Source: Leifsonia psychrotolerans (GTDB lineage Bacteria > Actinomycetota > Actinomycetes > Actinomycetales > Microbacteriaceae). From it: a stretch of DNA of 64,000 nt. Below, in pieces: positions 1-7,453 of the stretch; the first letter of the stretch is position 1, and every line of letters starts with the position of its first letter. The notes below the pieces were generated by a model. It made no database searches and was not told the origin of the DNA. It was given only the letters and a program-made list of their open reading frames with translations. The position numbers and the translations under genes were made by a program. The DNA lies in the NCBI RefSeq assembly GCF_013410665.1, contig NZ_JACCFM010000001.1:1054001-1118000 (forward strand), in the 5' to 3' direction.

Positions 1-47
1 AAGCATGTCGGGCAGTTCGGGGTGTCGAGGTCGGCCAGGTCATCCAT
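1..47 (-). CDS. 5' end of an unidentified gene, cut by the window edge
   Basis: A reading frame runs leftward out of the window from an ATG at 45-47 and begins MDDLADLDTPNCPTC. The start is supported by a TAGACT box exactly 6 nt upstream, which would give a leaderless mRNA. The CPTC motif hints at a small zinc-binding protein, but 15 residues are too few to name a family. Confidence 0.4.
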   Translation of the reverse strand, partial: MDDLADLDTPNCPTC

Positions 48-53
48 GCGGGG

Positions 54-59
54 AGTCTA
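54..59 (-). promoter_or_regulatory. -10 box for the partial gene at the left edge
   Basis: TAGACT on the minus strand, then CCCCGC, then the ATG at 47. Transcription would start at the A of the start codon. No -35 was recognised. Confidence 0.45.
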
Positions 60-67
60 CGCCGGGA

Positions 68-475
68 CTAGCTCCATCCGACGATCTTCATTTTCGCACC
101 CTCGGCCTCACATGCTCGCCCGACTGCCGCGATATTGGCAAGGTAGTCCTCGCCGTCGAGGTACAGCATGTGGAGGCCTGACGACGGCAGTTCGTCCATC
201 GTCTTGCCGATGCGCGCTTTCACGTCGCCCTCGGACACAAGATAGGCGGCATCGAATCGCTGAACCATCCCATCAGTAGCTTCGATCAGCGTCTTGTCAG
301 CGGGCGGGTTCACGATTACCTCGGCAAGATCGACAGTGACCTCCCCGAAGGTCGCGCATGCGTCCTGGTTTGCAACGACCTCAGCGGTCGGCGTCGGAGT
401 GGCAACGGGCTCGACGGCGCTCGAACATCCGGCGAGCAGGAACACTGCAGCGATGGCGGGGAGGATCTTATTCAT
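68..475 (-). CDS. Small secreted lipoprotein of unknown function
   Basis: A 135-residue protein with a short hydrophobic signal and a lipobox LLAGCSS, so Cys17 would be lipidated and the protein anchored outside the cytoplasmic membrane. A Thr/Pro/Val-rich linker follows, then a mature domain with two more cysteines (DACATF near the front, RACEAE near the end) that could form a disulfide. I do not recognise the domain. The start lacks a Shine-Dalgarno site but sits 6 nt behind TAGCCT. It stands between the window edge and tRNA-Arg, so it may belong to the integrated element discussed below or to the old chromosome; the sequence does not decide. Confidence 0.7.
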   Translation of the reverse strand: MNKILPAIAAVFLLAGCSSAVEPVATPTPTAEVVANQDACATFGEVTVDLAEVIVNPPADKTLIEATDGMVQRFDAAYLVSEGDVKARIGKTMDELPSSGLHMLYLDGEDYLANIAAVGRACEAEGAKMKIVGWS

Positions 476-481
476 GGGGCG

Positions 482-487
482 AGGCTA
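482..487 (-). promoter_or_regulatory. -10 box for the lipoprotein gene
   Basis: TAGCCT, 6-nt gap, ATG at 475. This predicts a leaderless transcript; no ribosome-binding site is present. Confidence 0.4.
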
Positions 488-558
488 TCGCATGGGCGCA
501 CGCCCCAAGCGAAACGCCCCACCTGATTCGGGTTCAGGTGGAGCGTTCTTCTTGCGAC

Positions 559-634
559 TGGTGCCCCTGGTAGGAATCGAACCTACGACAAGCGGATTAG
601 AAGGCCGCTGCTCTATCCACTGAGCTACAGAGGC
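559..634 (-). tRNA. tRNA-Arg (anticodon TCT), CCA encoded
   Basis: A cloverleaf can be drawn by eye: the acceptor GCCTCTG pairs with CAGGGGC, the D stem is GCTC/GAGC, the anticodon loop CTTCTAA reads TCT at 599-601, and the T arm is GTAGG-TTCGATT-CCTAC. The discriminator A at 562 is followed by a genomic CCA (559-561). The pair next to the anticodon loop (31-39) is C-T, a mismatch. The gene decodes AGA. It lies 15 bp from the stop codon of the integrase, with its 5' end facing the integrase, whereas elements usually insert at the 3' end of a tRNA gene. Confidence 0.93.
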
Positions 635-649
635 AACCAGAACAGATTA

Positions 650-1525
650 CTACGCCGCTACCTGATCGACGTTCACACGGCTCCCGCGGATGGGCACGAC
701 GACGCGGGGGAGAAGCTCCATAGCTGCACGGATGCGCGGTTCGTCGGGCAGCACGTAGGCGCTCATCGATTGCCCGTCACTGTGGCGCAACGAGTGTTGA
801 ACGTCGAGCGAGTCGGCGCCCAGTGCGAGCAGCGTGGTCCCGTGCCACTTCCTCATGTCATGGGCCTTGTGCTCAATGCCGGCGCGTTTGAATGCGGCGC
901 AGAGGGTGTTGCTGACTGACTTGCCGCGCACGTGTTCGCCGTCGATAAGGCCAGGGAACCAGTGCCCATTGCGCGGGTAGCCGTTGTCGACTGCGTGTTG
1001 CCAGATGACCGAGTGCAGAGGTCGCCATACTTCCTTGCGCCCTTTCCCCTCGACAGTGAAGATGCGGCGCGACTCCCAGTCAATGCTCTCCCCGGCCACG
1101 GCGGCGATCTCAGACGCTCGCAGCCCTTGGTACGAATACAGCAACACCTTCATGATCGTGTGTCCGTAGATGCCGGAATCTAGTACGCGCTGAATGTCCG
1201 AGGTTCGCACGGGGTTTGGTTCGTGGCGTTCGGCGCGGGGCCGGGGGAGACGTGCGGCCGGGTTGTCCTGGCGAATCTCTTCATCCTGCATCCATGAAAA
1301 GAACGTGTGGAGACATGACCGGTAGTTCTGCTTTGTCTTGCCAGTAAGGTCGGCGCGCCCGAGGAATGTTACAAGCTGCATCTTGGTGATGGCCATCAGG
1401 GATTCAGCGCCGGTGTGGCGCAGCATGGCGCGCATGAAGATGAGTCGCTCCTTGACGGTGCGGTCGGTGCAGTTCTGTGCGCGCATGTAGGCGGCCCAGT
1501 AGGCGAGCAATGGTGCATCTTGCAA
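650..1525 (-). CDS. Tyrosine recombinase / phage-type integrase
   Basis: A 291-residue site-specific recombinase that would integrate and excise a mobile element. The N-terminal SAM-like core-binding domain (about residues 1-95) is followed by the catalytic domain with the full set of active-site residues: Arg in QGLRASEIA, Lys in the beta hairpin (EGKGRKE), HDMR (HxxR), the second His in LRHSDG, and the Tyr nucleophile in SAYVLP. Nothing suggests decay. The start is a TTG with GGGGGAAG just upstream; an inner TTG five codons on is possible. The tRNA-Thr fragment 445 bp upstream is the likely attachment site. Confidence 0.9.
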   Translation of the reverse strand: MQDAPLLAYWAAYMRAQNCTDRTVKERLIFMRAMLRHTGAESLMAITKMQLVTFLGRADLTGKTKQNYRSCLHTFFSWMQDEEIRQDNPAARLPRPRAERHEPNPVRTSDIQRVLDSGIYGHTIMKVLLYSYQGLRASEIAAVAGESIDWESRRIFTVEGKGRKEVWRPLHSVIWQHAVDNGYPRNGHWFPGLIDGEHVRGKSVSNTLCAAFKRAGIEHKAHDMRKWHGTTLLALGADSLDVQHSLRHSDGQSMSAYVLPDEPRIRAAMELLPRVVVPIRGSRVNVDQVAA

Positions 1526-1592
1526 GACTTCCCCCGGTTCGTAATGTTGTTGTCTTGACAGTACGGATTGCTTCGCCTTGCAGACAGCCCGA

Positions 1593-1862
1593 CTACTGGG
1601 GGTTGTGACCCTTGTGGGGGTCTGCGACCGCGCGCGTTAATATCGCATCATCTAGCTTCCGGTTGCACGCGGACGCGACGATCTCGAGCTTCTCGCGGGC
1701 TGAGTTCAACGAGCGAATGGCAATATCGATCTGTCGGATTGCGGCCCCAGCGTCGGCAGCCGTTTCTACGTCCCCTGATCCCATGGCATGTGCTGCATCG
1801 ACTGCATCGAGCGCATTCACCATGTCCCGGTAGACGGTGCCGGAGTACGGGTCGGCAGTCAT
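1593..1862 (-). CDS. Small helical protein of unknown function beside the integrase
   Basis: An 89-residue protein, alanine-rich and predicted mostly helical, lying 67 bp upstream of the integrase on the same strand and probably co-transcribed with it. Its place between integrase and attachment site is where excisionases are often found, but no winged-helix or HTH motif is visible, so I do not call it Xis. Overlapping frames are open here too, which lowers confidence. Confidence 0.45.
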   Translation of the reverse strand: MTADPYSGTVYRDMVNALDAVDAAHAMGSGDVETAADAGAAIRQIDIAIRSLNSAREKLEIVASACNRKLDDAILTRAVADPHKGHNPQ

Positions 1863-1969
1863 GCTGCACGACGCTTCGGGCCGGATACACTGGTTCTGCC
1901 GCGAGGGTGAGTAGCTACACCCCGTGACAGCCGCCTTTCACGCTCCTTGGAGATGTGAGAAACCGGGGC

Positions 1970-2011
1970 CTTGTAATCTCTTGGTCGCAGGTTCGAATCC
2001 TGCCGGGGGCA
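1970..2011 (+). other. 3' fragment of tRNA-Thr(TGT): probable attachment site (attR)
   Basis: The sequence matches a tRNA from the anticodon loop (CTTGTAA, 1970-1976) through the 3' anticodon stem TCTCT, variable loop TGGTC, T arm GCAGG-TTCGAAT-CCTGC and acceptor CGGGGGC to discriminator A2011. The 5' half is missing: the bases before the loop (GGGGC) cannot pair with TCTCT, and no GCCCCCG acceptor strand lies nearby. A break at the anticodon loop is typical of tyrosine-integrase crossover sites. An intact tRNA-Thr at the far end of the element, left of this window, is predicted. Confidence 0.75.
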
Positions 2012-2012
2012 C

Positions 2013-2834
2013 ATGCGAGAAATCCAGGCACGAATCATCGCGGATCTCACCGTGGCGGCGTCGATCGATCCGGCGAGCGAGGTGCGCCGGCGTGTGCAGT
2101 TCCTCGTCGACTACATCGAGCGCACGGGTGCGAGCGGTCTGGTGCTCGGCATCAGTGGCGGACAAGACTCCTCACTGGCGGGGCGGTTGTGTCAACTCGC
2201 GATCGAGCAACTCGCCGAATCCGGACGTGAGGCCCGCTTTGTTGCGGTGCGCCTGCCCTACGCCGTGCAGCACGACGAAGCAGATGCCGCGCTGGCGCTT
2301 GAATTCATCCGGCCGGAGTCGCAGGCGATCTTCAATATCGAGCCTGCCGTGACGGGGTTCGAACAGCAGTATCGCGACAGCCTGGGTGAGGCGATGACCG
2401 ACTTCAACAAGGGCAATGTGAAGGCGCGAGCGCGCATGATCGCCCAGTACGCCATCGCTGGGCAGAACGGCCTTCTGGTGGTCGGGACCGACCACGCGGC
2501 AGAAGCTATCACCGGGTTCTTCACCAAATACGGTGACGGCGGCTCGGATCTGCTGCCGCTGGCGGGTCTAACGAAGCGGCAAGGTAGATCGCTTCTGATC
2601 GAGTTGGGTGCGCCCGAGCGCCTCTATCTCAAACCCCCCACCGCCGATCTGCTTGATGAGAATCCGGGGCAGACCGACGAAGTGAACCTGGGCCTGCGTT
2701 ACTCGGACATCGACGATTACCTCGAGGGGCTCCCGGTCGATGATGCGGTTGCGACGGCGCTGGAGGCACGCTACCTGGCCTCTGGGCATAAGCGTCGTGT
2801 TCCCGCTTCACCATTCGACGACTGGTGGCGCTAG
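2013..2834 (+). CDS. nadE: Ammonia-dependent NAD+ synthetase
   Basis: Catalyses the last step of NAD synthesis, amidation of deamido-NAD with ATP and ammonia. At 273 residues it has the short ammonia-dependent form, with no nitrilase-type glutaminase domain. The PP-loop SGGQDSS is near residue 47, and the family motifs FNKGNVKAR and GTDHAAEA follow. The N-terminus aligns from its first residue with the E. coli and B. subtilis enzymes as I remember them, so the ATG at 2013 is right, although it has no Shine-Dalgarno site and lies 1 nt after the tRNA-Thr fragment. Integration of the element may have parted it from its original promoter. Confidence 0.95.
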   Translation: MREIQARIIADLTVAASIDPASEVRRRVQFLVDYIERTGASGLVLGISGGQDSSLAGRLCQLAIEQLAESGREARFVAVRLPYAVQHDEADAALALEFIRPESQAIFNIEPAVTGFEQQYRDSLGEAMTDFNKGNVKARARMIAQYAIAGQNGLLVVGTDHAAEAITGFFTKYGDGGSDLLPLAGLTKRQGRSLLIELGAPERLYLKPPTADLLDENPGQTDEVNLGLRYSDIDDYLEGLPVDDAVATALEARYLASGHKRRVPASPFDDWWR

Positions 2835-2866
2835 GCCCGCTGCGAGAGCTCACAGCTTAAACGGTT

Positions 2867-2896
2867 CGTCCGCTGATGCCGGCGCATCAGCGGACG
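2867..2896. terminator. Perfect hairpin between convergent genes (bidirectional terminator)
   Basis: A 13-bp perfect stem (CGTCCGCTGATGC with its complement) closed by the tetraloop CGGC. It lies between nadE and the membrane protein gene that ends at 2924. No U-tract follows on either strand, so termination is inferred from position and stability. Confidence 0.6.
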
Positions 2897-2923
2897 AGGA
2901 CGTCGCGGTCTCGGTCGGGAGGG

Positions 2924-3598
2924 CTAAACCGGCGTGACGGCAGTTTCACCGGTTTCAGCGGGGCGCACTTCGAGAGCCCGCACATCATCGAGAAGTTTCT
3001 GCGTCTCGGTTGAGGGCGCCGACGTGGCGTCAGCGAACTGGTTGTGGTGGTTCTTTGCGACCCACGCGTCTTGCTCGGCCACCAACGTCTCTTCGGTGGC
3101 AGAAACCTGTGTGCGCCACCGGTTCAAATCGGCCAGAAAAATCTTGCGTGCCCGCGATGGCTTGTTCTGCCACTCAATCAAGCGGTCACGAAACTCGTGA
3201 ACGGCAGGCTCGAGTTGATAGCCGAAGGTGGCCGACGTGCGCTTGAGTTCGGCGAGCTGATGGGCTGCCCAGTTCGCGGCGATATCCGAGCCCTTGATGG
3301 GAAGAAGCCGCACCTGAATGTCGGCCTGCCCGACTGTGCGGTCGGCCAACACCTGTTCCTGCGGCGTCAACGAGTTCCAGACGGAGGCCTCGGTTGCGGC
3401 ATCAACGAGTGCTCCGATCGCGGCAACCCGCTGCTCTCGGTCACGCTGGGTGAGCAGGCTCTTGATCGCACCCCGAGCGATGAAGGCCGAGAGCGCACCC
3501 GCAACGGCAACTCCGACAATGAAGATCAGAACACTGAAAAACACCGGTTGGGTGCTGACGTTTGTGAGCCACGTATAGAAACTATTCCACCAGTACAT
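2924..3598 (-). CDS. Membrane-anchored protein of unknown function
   Basis: A 224-residue protein with one strong N-terminal membrane segment (FFSVLIFIVGVAVAGALSAF) and a long charged, probably helical cytoplasmic part. I recognise no family. A GTG 9 nt earlier (3607) is in frame, but the ATG at 3598 sits 7 nt behind TACAGT, the spacing seen at other leaderless starts here, so I prefer it. Confidence 0.65.
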   Translation of the reverse strand: MYWWNSFYTWLTNVSTQPVFFSVLIFIVGVAVAGALSAFIARGAIKSLLTQRDREQRVAAIGALVDAATEASVWNSLTPQEQVLADRTVGQADIQVRLLPIKGSDIAANWAAHQLAELKRTSATFGYQLEPAVHEFRDRLIEWQNKPSRARKIFLADLNRWRTQVSATEETLVAEQDAWVAKNHHNQFADATSAPSTETQKLLDDVRALEVRPAETGETAVTPV

Positions 3599-3605
3599 AT
3601 GCCGC

Positions 3606-3611
3606 ACTGTA
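3606..3611 (-). promoter_or_regulatory. -10 box for the membrane protein gene
   Basis: TACAGT, 7 nt, ATG at 3598. It overlaps the alternative GTG start, which argues for the ATG. Confidence 0.35.
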
Positions 3612-3700
3612 CCGGCGAAGCACCGTGTATTCGGTCAGCGGCATCGGCGTGCCTCAACCGGGGGTGAAACGTACCGAGGACATGTCATCACCTGTGCGTC

Positions 3701-3934
3701 TCAGCGAAAACACTCGGCTGCGTCATCCCGCTGCCAAAACAAGCCGATATCGAGCATGCGGCCCGCTGCCGTGAGCCGACGCGCGGCGAATCGGTCACCG
3801 CGCGGATCGAGTCGGCGCTCGATGTGGCCAAGAACGGCGCCGTTCGGCCGCGTCACTCGCCACAGCCCCTCACGCACCGGCACGAGGGCCAGGGTGCCGC
3901 TGCGCGAGGACTCTGTGTGGAACATCGAGGACAT
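3701..3934 (-). CDS. Small conserved actinobacterial protein of unknown function
   Basis: A 77-residue protein with a good ribosome-binding site (GGAG, about 8 nt before the ATG). The pattern WRVTRPNGAVLGHIE followed by a C-terminal FWQRDDAAECFR resembles small proteins I recall from Microbacteriaceae genomes, but no function is known to me. There is no membrane segment or cysteine pair; it is probably a small cytoplasmic beta-rich protein. Confidence 0.6.
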   Translation of the reverse strand: MSSMFHTESSRSGTLALVPVREGLWRVTRPNGAVLGHIERRLDPRGDRFAARRLTAAGRMLDIGLFWQRDDAAECFR

Positions 3935-4029
3935 GATTTCTCCGAACGTCAGCCGGCCGTGGGTGAGTGTGGTTTCACAGTACGGCGCACCACCGACAGC
4001 GCATCGGCGGCGGCAGCCATTCGGCGGAC

Positions 4030-4980
4030 TCAGTGCTGCTTCGTGACGGGCGGATCTCGTCTCGCCAGATCAAGGTCAAGAGTCTGTCCCGCTCGAGCAG
4101 TCTGAGCGAGCACGATACCGGTCAGGACGATCAGCACGCCCAGCATTTGGATCACGTCCAGCGATTCGGAAAGCCACAGGTACGCGAACGCAAAGGCAAA
4201 GATGACCTCCGAGGTCGACACGATACCCGCACCCGTCGCGCTGAGTGTGGCCAACGCAAGGTACGAGAGCAGATAGGGCATGAACGATCCGATCAGACCG
4301 TTCCAGAGCAGAAGGAGCCACAGTGGCAGCGAGACAGATTCGAGGCTGCCGCCGAGACTCGTCCGCGAAACCAGCAGCATCGGATCGAACTGCCACCATG
4401 CGCTGAAGAAGAACCAGAATGCACTGGCGAACAGCATCGACCAGAACAGCACCGCAAGGGGCGAAGTGGATGCCACCTGACGCTCGCCCACAAGAAAGTA
4501 CACCGCCAAGCAGACTGCAGCCAAGAGGCCAACGATGACTCCCAAGCCCGACAGCGGACTCGCCCAGATCTGCGCCACCAAGGCCATTCCGACCAAGACC
4601 GCGCCGATCGCCACCCAGATACGCGCCTTCACCTGCTCCTGGAACACAAAGCGGGCCGCCATTGCAACCATCAGCACGCCCGAATACTCGAGCATGAGTG
4701 CGATTCCGACCGGCAGCAAACTGATAGCCGTCGCGTAGAACCACTGCACGAGTGCCACACCAAACAGGCCAAGTCCCGCCATGACCAGCAGTTGTCGTCT
4801 GGTGATTCGAAAGGCGTGACGGTTCTTGATGAGCAAGACCACGCCGGCCACCACCGCAATGATCGTGACCCGCGCGAAGGTGAGCTGAGCCGGGGTCACT
4901 CCGGCCTCGACGATGACCTTCGTCGTACTGCCGTTCAGGCCGAACAGCAGCGAAGCGAGGATGGCGTAGAGGTAGCCCAC
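4030..4980 (-). CDS. EamA/DMT-superfamily exporter
   Basis: A 316-residue membrane protein with about ten hydrophobic segments arranged as two EamA repeats (GYLYAILASLLFGLNG opens the first; the second begins after about residue 150). The family exports amino acids and other small metabolites; the substrate cannot be read from the sequence. It lies 15 bp downstream of the aldo/keto reductase on the same strand and is probably translated from the same mRNA. Confidence 0.88.
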   Translation of the reverse strand: MGYLYAILASLLFGLNGSTTKVIVEAGVTPAQLTFARVTIIAVVAGVVLLIKNRHAFRITRRQLLVMAGLGLFGVALVQWFYATAISLLPVGIALMLEYSGVLMVAMAARFVFQEQVKARIWVAIGAVLVGMALVAQIWASPLSGLGVIVGLLAAVCLAVYFLVGERQVASTSPLAVLFWSMLFASAFWFFFSAWWQFDPMLLVSRTSLGGSLESVSLPLWLLLLWNGLIGSFMPYLLSYLALATLSATGAGIVSTSEVIFAFAFAYLWLSESLDVIQMLGVLIVLTGIVLAQTARAGQTLDLDLARRDPPVTKQH

Positions 4981-4995
4981 GGACGAGTCGACGGC

Positions 4996-6003
4996 CTAGT
5001 CGACCGAAGTGCCGTTCACTGCGAACGGTTCGATCGCCGCAATCTCAGCAGCCGTCAGCGCGGGGGAGTCGAGCGCCGCGATATTCTGCTCGAGCTGTGC
5101 CACGCTCGATGCACCGACAAGAACACTTGTCACGGTGGGTTGGCGCAGAATCCAGGTGATGGCCAGTTGAGCCAACGTTTGCCCCCGACCGGCGGCAATG
5201 TCGTTCAGGGCCCTGGCGCGTGTGAGGTAGACCTCGCTCAGTGCAGATTCGTCAAGAAAGTGACTGGTTGCAATCCGGGAACCGATCGGCACAGTGCCGT
5301 CGAGGTATCGGTCGGTGAGAAGGCCCTGGGCGAGGGGCGAGAACGCGATGCTGCCCATTCCAAGTTCTTCGAGGGCCGGGAACAAGCCGTCCTCGCTCGT
5401 GCGGTCGAACATCGAGTAGCGCGGCTGATGGATGAGCAGGGGCACCCGGTATTCCGCCAAAGCTGCGTACGCAGCTCGGGTTTGTGCTGGGTCATAGTTG
5501 GAGATTCCCACGTAGAGTGCCTTGCCCTGCTGCACCGCAGTAGCCAACGCTCCCATGGTTTCCTCGATCGGCGTCTCGGGGTCTGGGCGGTGTGAGTAAA
5601 AAATATCGACGTAGTCCAAACCCATCCGACCCAGGCTGGCGTCGAGCGAGGAGAGCATGTTTTTGCGGGAACCCCATTCGCCGTACGGGCCCGCCCACAT
5701 TTCATAGCCGGCCTTGGTCGAGACAATCAGTTCGTCACGATACGGACGGAAGTTCTCGGCAAATACCCGCCCGAAGTTTGTCTCAGCGGAGCCGGGAGGG
5801 GGGCCGTAGTTGTTGGCAAGGTCGAAATGCGTGATGCCGCGGTCGAAGGCGCGGCGCAGTACGTCGGCCTGTGTCTCGATGGCGCGGGCGTGCCCGAAGT
5901 TGTGCCACAATCCAAGCGACAGCGCCGGGAGTGTGAGGCCACTCCGTCCGGTGCGCCGGTACGGCATCGTCGAGTAGCGTTCTTCGGCGGCAAGGTAAGT
6001 CAT
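4996..6003 (-). CDS. Aldo/keto reductase, L-glyceraldehyde 3-phosphate reductase type
   Basis: A 335-residue NADPH-dependent reductase on a TIM barrel. The catalytic tetrad is visible: Asp and Tyr in FDLANNYGPP, Lys in VSTKAGY, His in YSHRPDPETP. The N-terminal pattern (MPYRRTGRSGLTLPALSLGLW) and GPYGEWGSRKN are typical of the YghZ/Gpr branch, which reduces L-glyceraldehyde 3-phosphate and methylglyoxal. It is the first gene of a likely operon with the EamA exporter. Confidence 0.88.
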   Translation of the reverse strand: MTYLAAEERYSTMPYRRTGRSGLTLPALSLGLWHNFGHARAIETQADVLRRAFDRGITHFDLANNYGPPPGSAETNFGRVFAENFRPYRDELIVSTKAGYEMWAGPYGEWGSRKNMLSSLDASLGRMGLDYVDIFYSHRPDPETPIEETMGALATAVQQGKALYVGISNYDPAQTRAAYAALAEYRVPLLIHQPRYSMFDRTSEDGLFPALEELGMGSIAFSPLAQGLLTDRYLDGTVPIGSRIATSHFLDESALSEVYLTRARALNDIAAGRGQTLAQLAITWILRQPTVTSVLVGASSVAQLEQNIAALDSPALTAAEIAAIEPFAVNGTSVD

Positions 6004-6009
6004 GGAGCA

Positions 6010-6015
6010 ACTCTA
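6010..6015 (-). promoter_or_regulatory. -10 box for the aldo/keto reductase operon
   Basis: TAGAGT, 6 nt, ATG at 6003. A TTGACA lies only 6 bp farther upstream, too close to be its -35. Confidence 0.45.
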
Positions 6016-6214
6016 GAGTCCTGTCAACCGATCTCCACAACCCGGCGCGTACCCGATTGTTCACCGTTGGTTATCCGTCGACGCCGGTCGCTGTCCACCC
6101 GTCGCAGACTCAGGATGCGCGGCCCGGAACGATTCAGACTGGCACGAGAGTTCGCATCCGGGTCGCGTGCTTCGGGGTTCGCCCGGAGCCCTGCAAACGT
6201 GCCGGGAGAGGACT

Positions 6215-6715
6215 ATGAAGAATCGAATCACCATCACAGGCATTGTGGGCAGCGAACTGAGCGAGGCCACACAAGCTGCCGGGGGCATCATCACGAAGTT
6301 TCGGCTCGTCTCTAATCAGGGCTACTACGACAAGAGCAACGTCTGGATCGAGACGGGAGCCAATTGGTACAACGTCTCTGCGTTCAGGAAGCTTGCGCCC
6401 AACGTGCGTGACTCACTGCGTAAAGGTGAGCACATCATCGTCGGAGGGAGCTTGTATCTGAAGGAATGGGTCAGCGGAGACAAGAAGGGGATCTCGCTCG
6501 ATCTTGACGCTGAGTTCGTCGGTCATGACCTCAATTGGTGCACTACTCGTTCCCAGCGGAATGGGGCGGCAGCCCCTGCGCCGTCCGCCACCGAGGAGCC
6601 TAGCGTCGGTCCCACCGATGACACCTGCGGCCCGGAAGGATGGCCGAATACGCCATCCGACGCACCATCCGACGACGGGTTCCTGCCGACGGAGTCGGCC
6701 CTTCACGCGCCGTAG
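6215..6715 (+). CDS. Single-stranded DNA-binding protein, divergent
   Basis: A 166-residue protein with an OB-fold of the SSB family in residues 1-110 (ITITGIVGSELS, WYNVSAFRKLAPNV, KGEHIIVGGSLYLKEW) and a low-complexity tail. The tail lacks the acidic DDDIPF-like tip of canonical SSB, so this is probably a second SSB used in repair or competence rather than the replicative one. The ATG at 6215 has GGGAGAGGA at a good distance; upstream in-frame codons carry no such site. It stands alone between divergent and co-directional neighbours. Confidence 0.8.
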   Translation: MKNRITITGIVGSELSEATQAAGGIITKFRLVSNQGYYDKSNVWIETGANWYNVSAFRKLAPNVRDSLRKGEHIIVGGSLYLKEWVSGDKKGISLDLDAEFVGHDLNWCTTRSQRNGAAAPAPSATEEPSVGPTDDTCGPEGWPNTPSDAPSDDGFLPTESALHAP

Positions 6716-6772
6716 ACTCAGAGAATCAGACTTGTACGTCGTTCGCATGTCGCGAACAGGGGAGGATCACGA

Positions 6773-7273
6773 GTGGCTGCAGTGAAGCGCGTCAGCGTAC
6801 GTCGGGGAATGGCTGTCGCCGGAGCTGGGATGGCGGTCACCCTTGTGATCGCCCTCGCCGGCTGCAGCGCCTCGGAGGTATCGCCGTCGACGTCACCGGC
6901 TGCTCCGGCGCCGTCGGCGTCGGCTCCGGCGCCGACGACTGCCCCTGTGTTGGACCCAGCTGAGAGTGCGACAGAAAATCTGCCGTACTTCGACTTCATC
7001 TCGCAGAACGTCCTCACAGCCAACCCCGAGGCTGGCGGCCGGGACTTCATCGACGCGCTCGCAGTGGGCGGGTTTGACAAAACTCAGATGGAACTCACCC
7101 CGGACCGTACGACCGTCGACCTCGCCGCCGACTCGGTACTCTTTAGCGTTCGCTTCAATTCCGAGTGCCTGGTTGGGCAGAGCGGTGCTGCTACCGGCTA
7201 CCACAGCTACGTCGCACCGATACTCGCTTCGGGCACCTGTCTTGTGGGTACCACTCGCCCGATTGACTGGTAG
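6773..7273 (+). CDS. Lipoprotein resembling the DUF6993 family
   Basis: A 166-residue protein starting at GTG with GGGGAGGA upstream. The signal peptide ends in the lipobox IALAGCSA, then a Ser/Pro/Ala linker of about 30 residues leads to a globular domain (LPYFDFISQNV, GGRDFIDALAVGGFDKTQM, a Cys pair in ECLVGQ and GTCLVGTTR). This pattern is what I recall for DUF6993 proteins of Microbacteriaceae, whose role is unknown. It would be anchored on the outer face of the membrane. Confidence 0.75.
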   Translation: MAAVKRVSVRRGMAVAGAGMAVTLVIALAGCSASEVSPSTSPAAPAPSASAPAPTTAPVLDPAESATENLPYFDFISQNVLTANPEAGGRDFIDALAVGGFDKTQMELTPDRTTVDLAADSVLFSVRFNSECLVGQSGAATGYHSYVAPILASGTCLVGTTRPIDW

Positions 7274-7390
7274 CGGGTAGCCGCCCGCACACTTTGAGCA
7301 CAACCTGGGCGGCGGATGTGGGGGCATGTGTCGTCGCTTCAGGGCCTCCGGGCGTAGGCTCCCGAGGGAGCTGTGGCCGAGAGGGGCGCT

Positions 7391-7450
7391 ATGACCAGCG
7401 AATCCGGTAGCGACGCTCACTGTCCATGCCCGCTGACTGCAGTGTACTGA
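7391..7450 (+). CDS. Possible 19-codon leader ORF before the permease
   Basis: An ATG with a good ribosome-binding site (GAGGGG, 4 nt away) opens a 19-codon frame rich in Cys/Pro near its end and closed by TGA at 7448-7450. The permease GTG lies 3 nt farther in the same frame and has no site of its own. This could be a leader peptide with translational coupling, or the true start of the permease broken by a nonsense codon. Confidence 0.35.
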   Translation: MTSESGSDAHCPCPLTAVY

Positions 7451-7453
7451 GCC

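Noticed and set aside
1900..2011. Complete tRNA-Thr or a tRNA with a nearby intron
   Set aside because: No acceptor 5' strand, D arm or 5' anticodon stem could be found in the 110 bp upstream; CACCCCG near 1917 pairs with the acceptor by only five bases and no D arm follows.
1859..2165. Short frames with [18 protein letters not shown] and [12 protein letters not shown] peptides
   Set aside because: These are well-known artefacts of translating the antisense strand of tRNA sequence, here the tRNA-Thr fragment.
3967..5595. 542-codon open frame on the plus strand
   Set aside because: It runs antisense to the EamA exporter and aldo/keto reductase, is extremely rich in Arg, His, Gln and Asp, and has no family motifs.
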